A DNA stretch of 64,000 nucleotides from Nocardioides daejeonensis (GCF_003194585.1 NZ_QHKZ01000001.1:558001-622000), one strand, 5' to 3'; shown: positions 20,009-28,777, counted from the stretch's first letter. The notes: generated by a model not told the origin, from the letters alone. Translations and numbers: made by a program.

Positions 20009-20022
20009 TGTAACAAGTTCTA
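20009..20022. promoter_or_regulatory. KstR operator between kstD and hsaG
   Basis: TGTAACAAGTTCTA matches the published KstR consensus TnnAACnnGTTnnA at every fixed position. It is flanked by TATTGT (20021-20026) as a plus-strand -10 and by TACATT on the minus strand (20012-20007), so one operator can block both divergent promoters. Confidence 0.85.
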
Positions 20023-20083
20023 TTGTGGTGGTCGGACCACGATCCCGTCGTCCGAGATCCGCTCAGGAGAGGCCACAGAAGTC

Positions 20084-20986
20084 ATGCGCAAGGCCACCGC
20101 CGCAATCGTCGGCCCCGGCAACATCGGGACCGACCTGATGTACAAGTTGCTGCGCAGCGAGGTCATCGAACCCCGCTGGATGATCGGCGTCGACCCGTCG
20201 TCGGAGGGCCTCAAGCTGGCTCGCGACAAGGGCCTGGAGTCGACCCACGAAGGGGTCGACTGGCTCCTGAAGCAGGATGAGCTGCCGGATCTCATCTTCG
20301 AGGCGACCAGCGCCTACGTGCACCGCGATTACGCGCCGCGCTACCAGGAGGCGGGCATCCGGGCCGTCGACCTGACCCCCGCCGCCGTCGGGCCGGCCGT
20401 GATCCCGCCGGTCAACGGCGAGGAGCACGTCGGCGCGTGGAACGTGAACATGATCACGTGTGGCGGCCAGGCCACGATTCCGATGGTCGCCGCCGTCTCC
20501 CGCGTCACCCCGGTGAGCTATGCCGAGATCGTCGCCTCCGTCTCCAGCGCCTCCGCCGGCCCGGGCACGCGTGCCAACATCGACGAGTTCACCCGCACCA
20601 CCTCGAACGGCGTGATGACGATCGGCGGCGCCGAGCGCGGCAAGGCGATCATCATCCTCAACCCGGCCGAGCCGCCGATGATCATGCGCGACACGATCTT
20701 CTGCGCCGTCGAGCCGGATGCCGACCGCGACGCGATCGCCGAGTCCGTGCACCGGATGGAGCGTGCCGTCCAGGAGTACGTGCCGGGCTACCGGCTCCTC
20801 CAGGAGCCGCAGTTCGACGACGCCTCCGAGGCGACCCTCGGCAAGGTGAAGGTGAGCATCTTCGTCGAGGTCGAGGGCGCGGGCGACTTCCTGCCGCCGT
20901 ACGCCGGCAATCTCGACATCATGACCGCCGCGGCCGCCCGCGTGGGTGACCACATCGCCCGCTCGCTGCTCACCCAGGAGAAGTGA
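20084..20986 (+). CDS. hsaG: Acylating acetaldehyde/propanal dehydrogenase
   Basis: 300 residues. It converts propanal (or acetaldehyde) and CoA to propionyl-CoA (acetyl-CoA) with NAD+, and is physically coupled to the aldolase HsaF in this family. The Rossmann motif GPGNIGTD is at residues 10-17; the catalytic cysteine is in [11 protein letters not shown] (about residue 127). ATG 20084 fits family length with AGGAGAGG upstream; the open frame before it runs through the operator and is not coding. First gene of the divergent KstR-controlled unit; hsaE, which precedes it in M. tuberculosis, is absent. Confidence 0.95.
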   Translation: MRKATAAIVGPGNIGTDLMYKLLRSEVIEPRWMIGVDPSSEGLKLARDKGLESTHEGVDWLLKQDELPDLIFEATSAYVHRDYAPRYQEAGIRAVDLTPAAVGPAVIPPVNGEEHVGAWNVNMITCGGQATIPMVAAVSRVTPVSYAEIVASVSSASAGPGTRANIDEFTRTTSNGVMTIGGAERGKAIIILNPAEPPMIMRDTIFCAVEPDADRDAIAESVHRMERAVQEYVPGYRLLQEPQFDDASEATLGKVKVSIFVEVEGAGDFLPPYAGNLDIMTAAAARVGDHIARSLLTQEK

Positions 20987-20987
20987 C

Positions 20988-22076
20988 ATGACCTTCCTGA
21001 CCACCCCGGAGACCAACCAGCTCACCCGCCGTTGGGCCGACGTGGACGCGGCCAGTGGCCTCGACCTGCGGCTCACCGACACGTGCCTGCGGGACGGCTC
21101 GCACCACAAGCGGCACCAGTTCGTGCCGCAGGAGGTGCGCGACATCGTGGCCGCCCTCGACGGTGCCGGGATCCCCGTCATCGAGGTCACCCACGGTGAC
21201 GGCCTCGGCGGCTCCTCCTTCAACTACGGCTTCTCCCGTACGCCGGAGCAGGAGTTGATCAAGCTGGCTGCGGAGACCGCCCAGCGCGCCAAGATCGCCT
21301 TCCTCATGCTTCCCGGCGTGGGCACCAAGGACGACATCCGGGCTGCCCAGGACAACGGAGGGCAGATCTGCCGGATCGCCACCCACTGCACCGAGGCCGA
21401 CACCTCGATCCAGCACTTCGGCCTCGCGCGCGAGCTCGGGCTGGAGACGGTCGGCTTCCTGATGATGTCGCACACGCAGCCGCCGGAGGTGCTCGCCAAG
21501 CAGGCCCGCATCATGGTCGACGCCGGTTGCCAGTGCGTGTACGTCGTCGACTCGGCCGGCGCGCTGGTGCTGGAGGGCGTGGGCGACCGGGTCGCTGCGG
21601 TGGTCGCGGAGATCGGTGCGGAGGCGACGGTCGGCTTCCACGGCCACGAGAACCTCGGTCTGGGGGTCGCGAACACGGTGATCGCGGCACGTGCCGGCGC
21701 GACCCAGATCGACGGCTCCGTGCGTCGCTTCGGCGCGGGCGCGGGCAACACACCGCTCGAGGCCTTCATCGGTGTGTGCGACAAGCTCGGCTGGTCCACC
21801 GGAGTGGACTTCCTGCGGATCGTCGATGCTGCCGAGGACGTCATCCGGCCGGCGATGCCGGAGGAGTGCACCCTCAACCGGATGACCTTGATGATGGGCT
21901 ACGCCGGCGTCTACAGCTCGTTCCTCAAGCACGCCGGCAACGCGGCGGAGCGGTACGGCGTCTCGGGTGCCCAGATCCTGCTCGAGGCGGGGGAGCGCAA
22001 GTTGATCGGCGGCCAGGAGGACCAGCTGATCGACATCGCGCTCCAGCTCAAGGCGAAGCAGGACGCGAACGCCTGA
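20988..22076 (+). CDS. hsaF: 4-hydroxy-2-oxohexanoate/oxovalerate aldolase
   Basis: 362 residues. The DRE-TIM metallolyase splits 4-hydroxy-2-oxo acids to pyruvate and propanal or acetaldehyde. The metal/active-site segment [15 protein letters not shown] is near the N-terminus (about 26-40), [15 protein letters not shown] carries the metal-binding histidines, and a C-terminal DmpG-type communication domain follows. It starts 1 base after hsaG, consistent with a substrate-channelling HsaF-HsaG complex. It feeds propionyl-CoA and pyruvate to central metabolism from steroid rings A/B. Confidence 0.95.
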   Translation: MTFLTTPETNQLTRRWADVDAASGLDLRLTDTCLRDGSHHKRHQFVPQEVRDIVAALDGAGIPVIEVTHGDGLGGSSFNYGFSRTPEQELIKLAAETAQRAKIAFLMLPGVGTKDDIRAAQDNGGQICRIATHCTEADTSIQHFGLARELGLETVGFLMMSHTQPPEVLAKQARIMVDAGCQCVYVVDSAGALVLEGVGDRVAAVVAEIGAEATVGFHGHENLGLGVANTVIAARAGATQIDGSVRRFGAGAGNTPLEAFIGVCDKLGWSTGVDFLRIVDAAEDVIRPAMPEECTLNRMTLMMGYAGVYSSFLKHAGNAAERYGVSGAQILLEAGERKLIGGQEDQLIDIALQLKAKQDANA

Positions 22077-22155
22077 TGCGCGGCCCTGCGGAGTCGGGCC
22101 CTGCGGAATCCGGATCGGCGGAATCCGGCTCACCGGAAAGGGGTCTGGTCAAAAC

Positions 22156-22169
22156 GAGAACGTGTTCTA
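22156..22169. promoter_or_regulatory. KstR operator before hsaA
   Basis: GAGAACGTGTTCTA contains the perfect 12-bp palindrome AGAACGTGTTCT, the strong core of KstR sites; only the outermost T of the consensus is replaced by G. A -10-like TAGTAT (22168-22173) overlaps its right end, so repressor binding would block the hsaA promoter. Confidence 0.85.
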
Positions 22170-22209
22170 GTATTGCTCCATCATCCCTTTCCACTAGAGG
22201 AGACCGCTG

Positions 22210-23376
22210 ATGTCCAAGGACGTGCTCGACGGAGTCCGTGACCTGCTGCCCATGTTCCGTGAGCGGGCGGACGAGGGCGAGAGCGCCCGGCAGGTCCCGG
22301 ACGCTTCCGTGAAGGCGCTGGAGGCCACCGGCTTCTTCCGGATGCTGCAGCCCCAGCGCTACGGCGGTCTCGAGGCCGACCCGATCGACTTCTTCACCGC
22401 CGTGAAGGAGATCGCCTCGGCGGACGGTTCGACCGGCTGGATCTCCTCGGTCCTGGGCGTGCACCCCTGGCAGGTCGCGCTCTTCCCTGACGAGGCACAG
22501 CAGGCCGTGTGGGGCAGTGACCCCGACACCCGGCTCTCCTCCTCCTACGCGCCTACCGGCAAGGCGGTGCTGACCGAGGGCGGCTACCAGCTCTCCGGCA
22601 AGTGGTCGTTCTCCTCCGGCTCGGCGCATGCGTCGTGGGTGCTGCTCGGTGGCCTGGTCTTCAACGAGGACGGCAACGTCGTCGACTTCAAGACGTTCCT
22701 GGTGCCGCGCGACAAGTACGAGATCGTGGACGTCTGGAACGTCGTCGGCCTGCGCGGCACCGGCTCCAACGACATCGTGGTGGAGGAGACCTTCATCCCC
22801 GACGCGTTCACGCTCTCGATGTCCGACACCGGCCGCTGCTACGGCCCGGGCCAGGAAGTGAACACCAGCAACCTCTACAAGCTGCCGTTCCATTCGCTCT
22901 TCACCACCACCATCACCACGCCGATCGTCGGCATGGCGACCGGTGCGTACGCCGAGCACGTGGAGATGCAGCAGAAGCGCGTCCGTGCCGCCTACCTGGG
23001 CGAGAAGGCATCCTCGGACCCGTTCGCCGCCGTACGGATCGCGCGGGCCGGCTCCGAGATCGACGCCGCCTGGGCGCTGCTCATGCAGAACATCCGCGAC
23101 GAGCAGGCGCTCGTGGAGCGTGGAGAGCAGATTCCGCTGCAGCTGCGTCTGAAGGTGCGTCGCGACCAGGTCCTGGGCACCCAGCGTGCGATCGACGCGA
23201 TCGACGAACTCTTCGAGGCTTCCGGTGGCCGGGCGCTCGCCGAGGGCACCTACCTGCAGCGCGCCTGGCGCGACGCCCACGCCGGGCGGGTGCACGCCGC
23301 CAACGACCCGGAGCGTGCACTCAAGATGTTCGGCGACCTCGAGTTCGGTCACAAGATCGACCCGGGGATGTACTGA
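22210..23376 (+). CDS. hsaA: 3-HSA hydroxylase, oxygenase component
   Basis: 388 residues of the acyl-CoA-dehydrogenase-fold flavin monooxygenase family (M. tuberculosis HsaA is about the same size). It hydroxylates 3-HSA to the catechol 3,4-DHSA using reduced flavin from HsaB. Visible features are LQPQRYGGLEADPIDFF, SADGSTGWISSVLGVHPWQ and LRGTGSNDIVVEETFIPD. ATG 22210 has AGAGGAGA 7 bases upstream. It opens a new KstR-controlled transcript hsaA-hsaC-hsaB. Confidence 0.95.
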   Translation: MSKDVLDGVRDLLPMFRERADEGESARQVPDASVKALEATGFFRMLQPQRYGGLEADPIDFFTAVKEIASADGSTGWISSVLGVHPWQVALFPDEAQQAVWGSDPDTRLSSSYAPTGKAVLTEGGYQLSGKWSFSSGSAHASWVLLGGLVFNEDGNVVDFKTFLVPRDKYEIVDVWNVVGLRGTGSNDIVVEETFIPDAFTLSMSDTGRCYGPGQEVNTSNLYKLPFHSLFTTTITTPIVGMATGAYAEHVEMQQKRVRAAYLGEKASSDPFAAVRIARAGSEIDAAWALLMQNIRDEQALVERGEQIPLQLRLKVRRDQVLGTQRAIDAIDELFEASGGRALAEGTYLQRAWRDAHAGRVHAANDPERALKMFGDLEFGHKIDPGMY

Positions 23377-23410
23377 TCCACCGCGACCGCGCAATAGGGA
23401 GAACGCAGTC

Positions 23411-24313
23411 ATGACCATCGATATCAAGAGCATGGGCTACGTCCGTGTGCTTTCGACCGACCTCGACCAGTGGCGCACGTTCGCCGGCAAGGTCCTGGGC
23501 CTCGTCGAGGCGCCGGGGCCGAACTCGGAGAACCTCTACTACCGCATCGACGAGGTGTCGGCGCGCCTGGTGGTCCAGCCCGGCGACGTCGACCGGTTCG
23601 ACCTGTGTGGCTGGGAGCTCGCCGACGACAAGGCGCTGCAGGCCGCGCGCGACCACCTTGCGGCGGCGGGCGTCGCCTTCGAGGAGGGCACCCCGGAGGA
23701 GCTCGCGGAGCGCCGGGTCCAGGAGATGATCCGGTTCTCCGACCCCTGGGACAACGTCTTCGAGCTGTTCCACGGCATCACCTACGAGGCCCGCCCCGCC
23801 GTCACGCCGTACGGGCACACGTTCGTCACCGGAGACCAGGGGATGGGTCACATCGTCATCCCTGTCACCGATGATGTGGCCGCGCTCGAGTTCTACACGG
23901 AGACACTCGGCTTCCGGCTCCGTGACTCCTTCTCCTTGCCGGGCGAGCTGGCCGGCAAGGAGCCCGGCTCGAAGATCTGGCTGCGGTTCCTGGGGATCAA
24001 CCCCCGGCACCACTCCCTGGCGTTCCTGCCGTTCCCCAACGCCGACAAGTGCGTCCACATCATGCTGGAGGTCGACAAGCTCGACGACGTCGGGCGGGCG
24101 CTCGAGCGCGTCAAGAAGTACGACGCGCCGCTGTCGGCCACCCTGGGCCGCCACATGAACGACGAGATGATCTCGTTCTACGTGAAGTCCCCGGGCGGGT
24201 TCGACGTCGAGTTCGGCACCGAGGGCCTGCGGGTCGACGACAGCAAGTGGGTGGCCCGTGCATCCACCGCGGTCTCTTACTGGGGCCACGACTTCAGCGT
24301 TCGGCAGCAGTGA
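23411..24313 (+). CDS. hsaC: 3,4-DHSA extradiol dioxygenase
   Basis: 300 residues, two vicinal-oxygen-chelate modules. It cleaves the steroid catechol 3,4-DHSA by meta cleavage. The Fe(II) ligands are in the C-terminal module: H147 (GMGHIVIPV), H216 (CVHIMLEV) and E267 (FDVEFGTEG); the active-site histidine region NPRHHSLAF is present. ATG 23411 gives the exact family length. In M. tuberculosis hsaD (the C-C hydrolase acting on its product) sits between hsaA and hsaC; here the two genes are adjacent with a 34-base gap and no hsaD. Confidence 0.95.
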   Translation: MTIDIKSMGYVRVLSTDLDQWRTFAGKVLGLVEAPGPNSENLYYRIDEVSARLVVQPGDVDRFDLCGWELADDKALQAARDHLAAAGVAFEEGTPEELAERRVQEMIRFSDPWDNVFELFHGITYEARPAVTPYGHTFVTGDQGMGHIVIPVTDDVAALEFYTETLGFRLRDSFSLPGELAGKEPGSKIWLRFLGINPRHHSLAFLPFPNADKCVHIMLEVDKLDDVGRALERVKKYDAPLSATLGRHMNDEMISFYVKSPGGFDVEFGTEGLRVDDSKWVARASTAVSYWGHDFSVRQQ

Positions 24314-24320
24314 CGAGACA

Positions 24321-24962
24321 ATGGGCAGCATGACCGACCACCACCTTCCAGCGGGGATGAGCGCCGATGCGGCGGCCAACTGGCCGCCGCAGGAGCTGAT
24401 CGACTCGTTCCTTGGCAACTTCGACTTCGAGTTCCGGCCCGGTGAGGCCAGCGAGATCGGGGACGACGAGGCTGCACAGGCCGCTGCACGGCGCTTCCGT
24501 GACACCTTGGGGCGCTACTGCAGCGGGGTCACGGTGGTGACGTCGGTCTCCGACGGGGAGCCGGTGGGGATGACCTGCCAGTCCTTCTCCAGCGTCTCGC
24601 TCGACCCTCCGTTGGTCACCTTCATCCCGGCGAAGACGTCGCGCGCCTGGCCGTTGATGCAGCGGGCGGGTCACTTCGCGGTGAACTTCCTCGCCGCCGA
24701 CCAGATCGACATCTCCAACCGGATGGCGTCGCGCGGCAGTGACAAGTTCGCCGACACCGAGTGGTCCACGGGCAAGACGGGTGCACCGCTCCTCGCGGGC
24801 ACGGTCGGCTACGTCGACTGCACGGTGCACGCCGTCCACGATGCCGGCGACCACTGGATCGTCGTGGGGCGGGTACAGGACATGGACTTCACGGTCGACG
24901 ACGAGGGGGCTTCGCCCGACCCGCTGCTCTACTTCCAGGGGAAGTACCGCACCACCCGCTGA
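24321..24962 (+). CDS. hsaB: Flavin reductase component of the HsaAB monooxygenase
   Basis: 213 residues. The flavin-reductase-like fold has FRDTLGRYCSGVTVVTSVSDGEPVGMTCQSFSSVSLDPPLVTFIPAKTS and HFAVNFLA, the usual FMN-binding regions. It supplies reduced flavin to HsaA from NADH. There is an acidic N-terminal extension of about 55 residues before the fold that typical HsaB proteins have only in shorter form. ATG 24330 is an alternative start three codons later; neither has a strong ribosome site. It lies 7 bases after hsaC. Confidence 0.9.
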   Translation: MGSMTDHHLPAGMSADAAANWPPQELIDSFLGNFDFEFRPGEASEIGDDEAAQAAARRFRDTLGRYCSGVTVVTSVSDGEPVGMTCQSFSSVSLDPPLVTFIPAKTSRAWPLMQRAGHFAVNFLAADQIDISNRMASRGSDKFADTEWSTGKTGAPLLAGTVGYVDCTVHAVHDAGDHWIVVGRVQDMDFTVDDEGASPDPLLYFQGKYRTTR

Positions 24963-24980
24963 GCTGCGCGCGCTGCTGGA

Positions 24981-24986
24981 TAGAGT
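24981..24986 (+). promoter_or_regulatory. -10 element TAGAGT for a leaderless start
   Basis: TAGAGT lies 6 bases before GTG 24993. It suggests that the hydratase-like gene has its own constitutive promoter separate from the KstR transcript. Confidence 0.5.
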
Positions 24987-24992
24987 CACGCC

Positions 24993-25754
24993 GTGAGTGA
25001 GGACCTGCTGGTGCGCCGGGACGGCGCCGTCGTCGAGATCACCTTCAACCGGCCGGAACGGCACAACGCCTTCACCAAGGCGATGTACGCCGGGATCTGG
25101 GAGACCTGCCAGGGCCTGGCCGAGGACCCCACGGCGAAGGTGCTGGTGCTGCGGGGCGCGGGTGGCCGTGCGTTCGCTGCCGGCAACGAGATCTCCGACT
25201 TCGTCGATGCTGACGCCGTCGCCTACGAGACGTGGATCCACGGCATGCTGCGTGCCCTCTACACGCTCCCGCAGGTCACGATCGCGGCCATCGACGGCGT
25301 CTGCGTAGGTGGCGGACTGGCGGTGGCGACGCACTGCGACGTACGTGTCGCGACGCCGCACTCACGCTTTGGCTACCCGATCGCCAAGACCCTGGGCAAC
25401 GCGCTCTCTGCACCGATCGTCTACCGGTGCCGCGCCGTCTTCGGTGAGTCGATCACCCGCCGGATGCTGCTGACCGCCGAGCTGGTCGGTGCCGAGCAGG
25501 CACAGTCGGTAGGCGCACTGAGCGCCGTCGCCAGCGATCTGGACGCCGAGCTCGAGTCCTTGGTCTCCAGGATCGTGGATCTCTCGCCGGTGACGGTGCG
25601 CACCACCAAGCGCCAGCTTGCCGACCGCTCCGAGCGCATCGACACCGCGCCTGCCTTCGACGAGCAGGTACTCCGTGAGGTCTACAGCGGCCCTGACTTC
25701 CACGAGGGAGTCCGGGCCTTCCTCGCCAAGGAGAAGCCCACCTTCCGCGGCTGA
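24993..25754 (+). CDS. Enoyl-CoA hydratase/isomerase-family protein with altered active site
   Basis: 253 residues with a crotonase fold: FNRPERHNAF, oxyanion-hole segments GGRAFAAGNEISDF and IDGVCVGGGLAVATHCDVRVA. By eye alignment with classical hydratases, both catalytic glutamates are missing: YPIAKTLGNALSAP replaces the usual PE...PGAGG region, and RRMLLT stands where the second Glu occurs. It may therefore catalyse another crotonase-type reaction (isomerase, hydrolase, lyase). It starts leaderless from TAGAGT and ends at a strong inverted repeat. Confidence 0.8.
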   Translation: MSEDLLVRRDGAVVEITFNRPERHNAFTKAMYAGIWETCQGLAEDPTAKVLVLRGAGGRAFAAGNEISDFVDADAVAYETWIHGMLRALYTLPQVTIAAIDGVCVGGGLAVATHCDVRVATPHSRFGYPIAKTLGNALSAPIVYRCRAVFGESITRRMLLTAELVGAEQAQSVGALSAVASDLDAELESLVSRIVDLSPVTVRTTKRQLADRSERIDTAPAFDEQVLREVYSGPDFHEGVRAFLAKEKPTFRG

Positions 25755-25761
25755 ACAAGCG

Positions 25762-25823
25762 GATCGTCCCTAACAGATTTGTGGATACCCGCTGGTAGGA
25801 CCACGAATCTGTTAGGGACGATC
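25762..25823. terminator. Long inverted repeat, bidirectional terminator
   Basis: Two 23-base arms (25762-25784 and 25801-25823, beginning GATCGTCCCTAACAGATT) pair with a single mismatch around a 16-base loop. It lies between the convergent hydratase-like and CitE genes, the expected place for a shared terminator. Confidence 0.75.
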
Positions 25824-25837
25824 GGGGTGAGAAGGGG

Positions 25838-26716
25838 TCAGCCGCCGAGGGCGGAGATGGCGTCGTGGATCGCCAGCGTGCGCTGGGCGGACTCGACGTG
25901 GAGGTTCTCCACCATCTTGCCGTTGTAGGTGACGACGCCGGCGCCCTTGCCCTCCTCCCAGGCGGCGATGAGGCCGCGGGCCTCATCGACGGCCTGCTCG
26001 CTGGGGGCGAAAGCGGCGTTGGCGCCGTCGACCTGGCCGGGGTGGATCAGCGTCTTGCCGTCGAAGCCCATCTGGCGGCCCTGCTCACACTCGGCCAGGA
26101 AGCCGTCGATGTTCTTGACGTCGTTGTAGACGCCGTCGATCACGGCGATGCCGGCAGCCCGGCCGGCGAGCAGCGCCTGATGCAGGGACGGCAGCACCGG
26201 AGCCCGGCCGGGCACGTGCTCGCAGTACAGCTCCTTGACCAGGTCGTTGGTGCCGAGCACGAACGCGCCCAGCCGGTCGCTGGCGGTGGCGATCTTGTGC
26301 GCCTTGAGGATCGCGATCGGAGTCTCGATCATCGCCCACAGCTTGGTATGCGCGGGGGCACCGGCCTTCTCGATCTTCGTGACGAGCTGGCGGACCTCCT
26401 TGGCACTGTTCACCTTGGGTACGACGATCGCGGCTGGGCCGGCCTGGGCCGCGGCGACCAGGTCGTCGTCGTGCCACTGGGTGCCGATGCCGTTGACCCG
26501 GATGGTGAGGGTACGGCGCCCGTACTCGCCGCTGGCGACCGCGGCGGCCGCCGCCTCGCGGGCAGCGGGCTTGGCGTCGGGAGCGACCGCGTCCTCGAGA
26601 TCGAAGATCACGCCGTCGATCGGCAGCGTCTTCGCCTTCTCCAGAGCCTTGGCGTTGGAGCTCGGCATGTAGAGCACCGAGCGGAGCGGAGTGAACGTGT
26701 CAGTGTGCGAGCTCAT
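25838..26716 (-). CDS. CitE-like CoA-ester lyase (HpcH/HpaI fold)
   Basis: 292 residues. The TIM-barrel citrate-lyase beta-subunit family is shown by RSVLYMPSSNAKALEKA, IDGVIFDLEDAVAP (metal site), LTIRVNGIGT, VVPKVNS and AMIETPIAIL. Such stand-alone CitE proteins cleave malyl-, citramalyl- or 3-hydroxy-3-methylglutaryl-CoA type substrates; the substrate here is unknown. It starts 1 base after the stop of a second lyase of the same superfamily (TGAGATG arrangement), suggesting one operon and perhaps one pathway. No citrate lyase alpha/gamma genes are present. Confidence 0.85.
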   Translation of the reverse strand: MSSHTDTFTPLRSVLYMPSSNAKALEKAKTLPIDGVIFDLEDAVAPDAKPAAREAAAAAVASGEYGRRTLTIRVNGIGTQWHDDDLVAAAQAGPAAIVVPKVNSAKEVRQLVTKIEKAGAPAHTKLWAMIETPIAILKAHKIATASDRLGAFVLGTNDLVKELYCEHVPGRAPVLPSLHQALLAGRAAGIAVIDGVYNDVKNIDGFLAECEQGRQMGFDGKTLIHPGQVDGANAAFAPSEQAVDEARGLIAAWEEGKGAGVVTYNGKMVENLHVESAQRTLAIHDAISALGG

Positions 26717-26717
26717 C

Positions 26718-27806
26718 TCAGGCCTCTTCTGCGGGAGCGGGGATCGCGTCGTACATGGCCTTCAGGTCGGGGTCGATGGCCGCCAGCTGCTCGGCCAGCT
26801 CGACCTGCACCAGGCACTGCTTGAGGGAGGCGTCGTCCTCCATCTTGCCGTCGATCATCACCGCGCCGGTGCCGTCGCCCATGGCGGCGACGACACGGCG
26901 GGCGTGCGCGATGTCCTCGACGCTCGGCGCGAAGACCTTGTTGGCGATCTTGATCTGCGCGGGGTGCAGCGACCAGGCGCCGACACAGCCGAGCAGGAAG
27001 GCGTTGCGGAACTGGTCTTCGCAGGCGACCGTGTCCTTGATGTCGCCGAACGGACCCCAGTAGGGGTAGATGCCGTGCATGACGCAGGCGTCGACCATGC
27101 GAGCGATCGTGTAGTGGTAGAGGTCCTGCTGGTAGGTGGTGCGCTCGGCGTCGTAGGCGAAGCCACCGTCGTCGGTGCGGGGAGCATCCTGCCGGACCAG
27201 GTAGCCGGGGTGCGGCCCGCCCACGCGGGTGGTCTTCATCCGGCGGTCGGCCGCAAGGTCGGCCGGGCCGAGGGAGAGACCCTGCATCCGCGGCGAGGCG
27301 CCGCAGATCTCCTCGATGTTGGCGACGCCGCGGGCGGTCTCGAGGATCGCGTGCACCTGGAGCGGCTTGGTGATGCCGGCCTTCGCCTCGAGCTGGGCGA
27401 GGATCCGGTCGATGTAGTGGATGTCCTCGGCGCCCTGGACCTTGGGCACCATGATCACGTCGAGCTTCTGGCCGATCGCCGGGATCAGGGTGGTTAGGTC
27501 GTCGAGGACCCAGGGGGAGTCGAGGGCGTTGATGCGGGTCCAGAACTGGGTGGGGCCGAAGTCGACCTCCTGGCCGATCTTCACCAGTCCGGCGCGCGCG
27601 CGCTCCTTGTTCTCCGCCTTGACCGCGTCCTCGAGGTTGCCCAGCAGGACGTCGACGGTACCGACCATCGCGGGGACCTTCGCCGCCATCTTCTCGTTGC
27701 CCGGGTCGAAGAAGTGGATCGCGCGAGACGGCCGTGCGGGGATCTCCCTCAGCGGGGCCGGCGCCCCCAGCGCGAGTGGGGCGAAGAAGTCCTTGGCGGT
27801 ACGCAA
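26718..27806 (-). CDS. HpcH/HpaI-family lyase, malyl-CoA-lyase-like
   Basis: 362 residues, a larger member of the CitE/malyl-CoA lyase superfamily. Recognisable segments are RAIHFFDPGNEKMAAKVPAM, LLGNLEDAVKAENKERAR, VIMVPKVQGAEDIHYID, HAILETARGVANIEEI and LSLGPADLAADR. Length and the inserted region around 200-270 set it apart from its neighbour. Start is TTG 27806 with GAGGAG about 10 bases upstream, and a TAGGTT -10-like box lies on the minus strand at 27863-27858. It probably cleaves or forms a beta-hydroxy-acyl-CoA with acetyl-, propionyl-CoA or pyruvate as partner (family knowledge); the specific reaction is open. Confidence 0.8.
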   Translation of the reverse strand: MRTAKDFFAPLALGAPAPLREIPARPSRAIHFFDPGNEKMAAKVPAMVGTVDVLLGNLEDAVKAENKERARAGLVKIGQEVDFGPTQFWTRINALDSPWVLDDLTTLIPAIGQKLDVIMVPKVQGAEDIHYIDRILAQLEAKAGITKPLQVHAILETARGVANIEEICGASPRMQGLSLGPADLAADRRMKTTRVGGPHPGYLVRQDAPRTDDGGFAYDAERTTYQQDLYHYTIARMVDACVMHGIYPYWGPFGDIKDTVACEDQFRNAFLLGCVGAWSLHPAQIKIANKVFAPSVEDIAHARRVVAAMGDGTGAVMIDGKMEDDASLKQCLVQVELAEQLAAIDPDLKAMYDAIPAPAEEA

Positions 27807-27931
27807 TGTGCTGCTCCTCGAGGTCGTCCGGGCAGGACGACGCGCCCTGCCGCTCGGAACCTAGCAGCCTGCCGGGCCGTGCCGGTATGACCCACCCCAC
27901 GGATCCGGCCAGCCGCCGCGGCCCCGGGGCA

Positions 27932-28777
27932 CTATGCCGCGGGCCTGGCCGAGGTCGGTGTGCCCGCGTGCAGGCGCTCCACCAGCCGTGCCGCCGTACG
28001 CCGTCCGTCGGCGAGATGATCGGAGGTGCGGGAGAAGTCCCGCATCCCGACGCCCAGGTCGGGTGTGGAGAGGTGATGCACCTCCACCTCGGTACCGAGG
28101 TCCGGGAACGGGCGGACCCGGGTCGCCACCCCGAGGCTGGCGACGACCATCTCGACCGGGTTGGTGGCGCGTGGTGCTCTCGTCGGCACGCTCGCGTCGA
28201 GGATCCAGACCCGAGTGGGGCCGAACTCGCGGGCTCCGGCGACCGGCACCAGGTCGGCCACCCCGCCGTCGACGTGCACGCTCACTCCGCCTCCAGCCCG
28301 CGGCAGCTCGACCGGCGGGAAGACTCCCGGTACGGCGGCGCTCGCCAGCAGGAGCGGCAGCAGGTCGCCCACGGAGTGGTAGTTCGCCTCATTGCGCTCC
28401 AGGTCGGTGGTGACCACGCGCAGCGGCAGCGCCGCCTGCTCGAGTCGGGTGACGGGCAGCCAGCTGTCGACGATGCTGCGCAACCCGTGGTCGCCGAAGA
28501 GGTAGGGCCGCCGTCCGGCCAGGTGGCGGAGCAGGCCGAGCGTGCCGCCGGGAAAGATGTCGCGACTGGTGAGTCGAAGCCACTGCTCGGCCAGCTGATG
28601 AACGCCGCGGAGTCCCGGGTGGCAGGCGAGGTGTGCGGCGTTCAGCGCGCCGACGGAGGTGCCCACGAGGGCAGCGGGCCGGATGCCCGCCTCGATCAGG
28701 GTCTGGGCCATGCCGACCTGGACGGCGCCACGGGCAGCGCCCCCGGACAAGACGAAGACATCGGTGTGGGACGACAT
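27932..28777 (-). CDS. Patatin-like phospholipase/esterase
   Basis: 281 residues. The patatin Ser-Asp dyad is complete: oxyanion motif SGGAARGAVQVGM near the N-terminus, nucleophile serine in GTSVG (about residue 41) and DGG for the aspartate (about residue 170). RssA-type bacterial members are cytoplasmic acyl hydrolases. No signal peptide is seen. It lies 98 bases downstream of fadE33 on the same strand, so it may be read from the HIP operon; an imperfect 7-bp hairpin at 28797-28820 is between them. Link to steroid metabolism is only positional. Confidence 0.85.
   Translation of the reverse strand: MSSHTDVFVLSGGAARGAVQVGMAQTLIEAGIRPAALVGTSVGALNAAHLACHPGLRGVHQLAEQWLRLTSRDIFPGGTLGLLRHLAGRRPYLFGDHGLRSIVDSWLPVTRLEQAALPLRVVTTDLERNEANYHSVGDLLPLLLASAAVPGVFPPVELPRAGGGVSVHVDGGVADLVPVAGAREFGPTRVWILDASVPTRAPRATNPVEMVVASLGVATRVRPFPDLGTEVEVHHLSTPDLGVGMRDFSRTSDHLADGRRTAARLVERLHAGTPTSARPAA

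Noticed and set aside
18163..20013. Plus-strand open frame of 616 codons over kstD
   Set aside because: Composition artefact; kstD on the other strand matches its family over the entire length.
19957..20016. N-terminal extension of KstD to TTG 20016
   Set aside because: It would place coding sequence in the KstR operator and lacks a ribosome site; TTG 19956 has GGAGG and begins at the conserved N-terminus.
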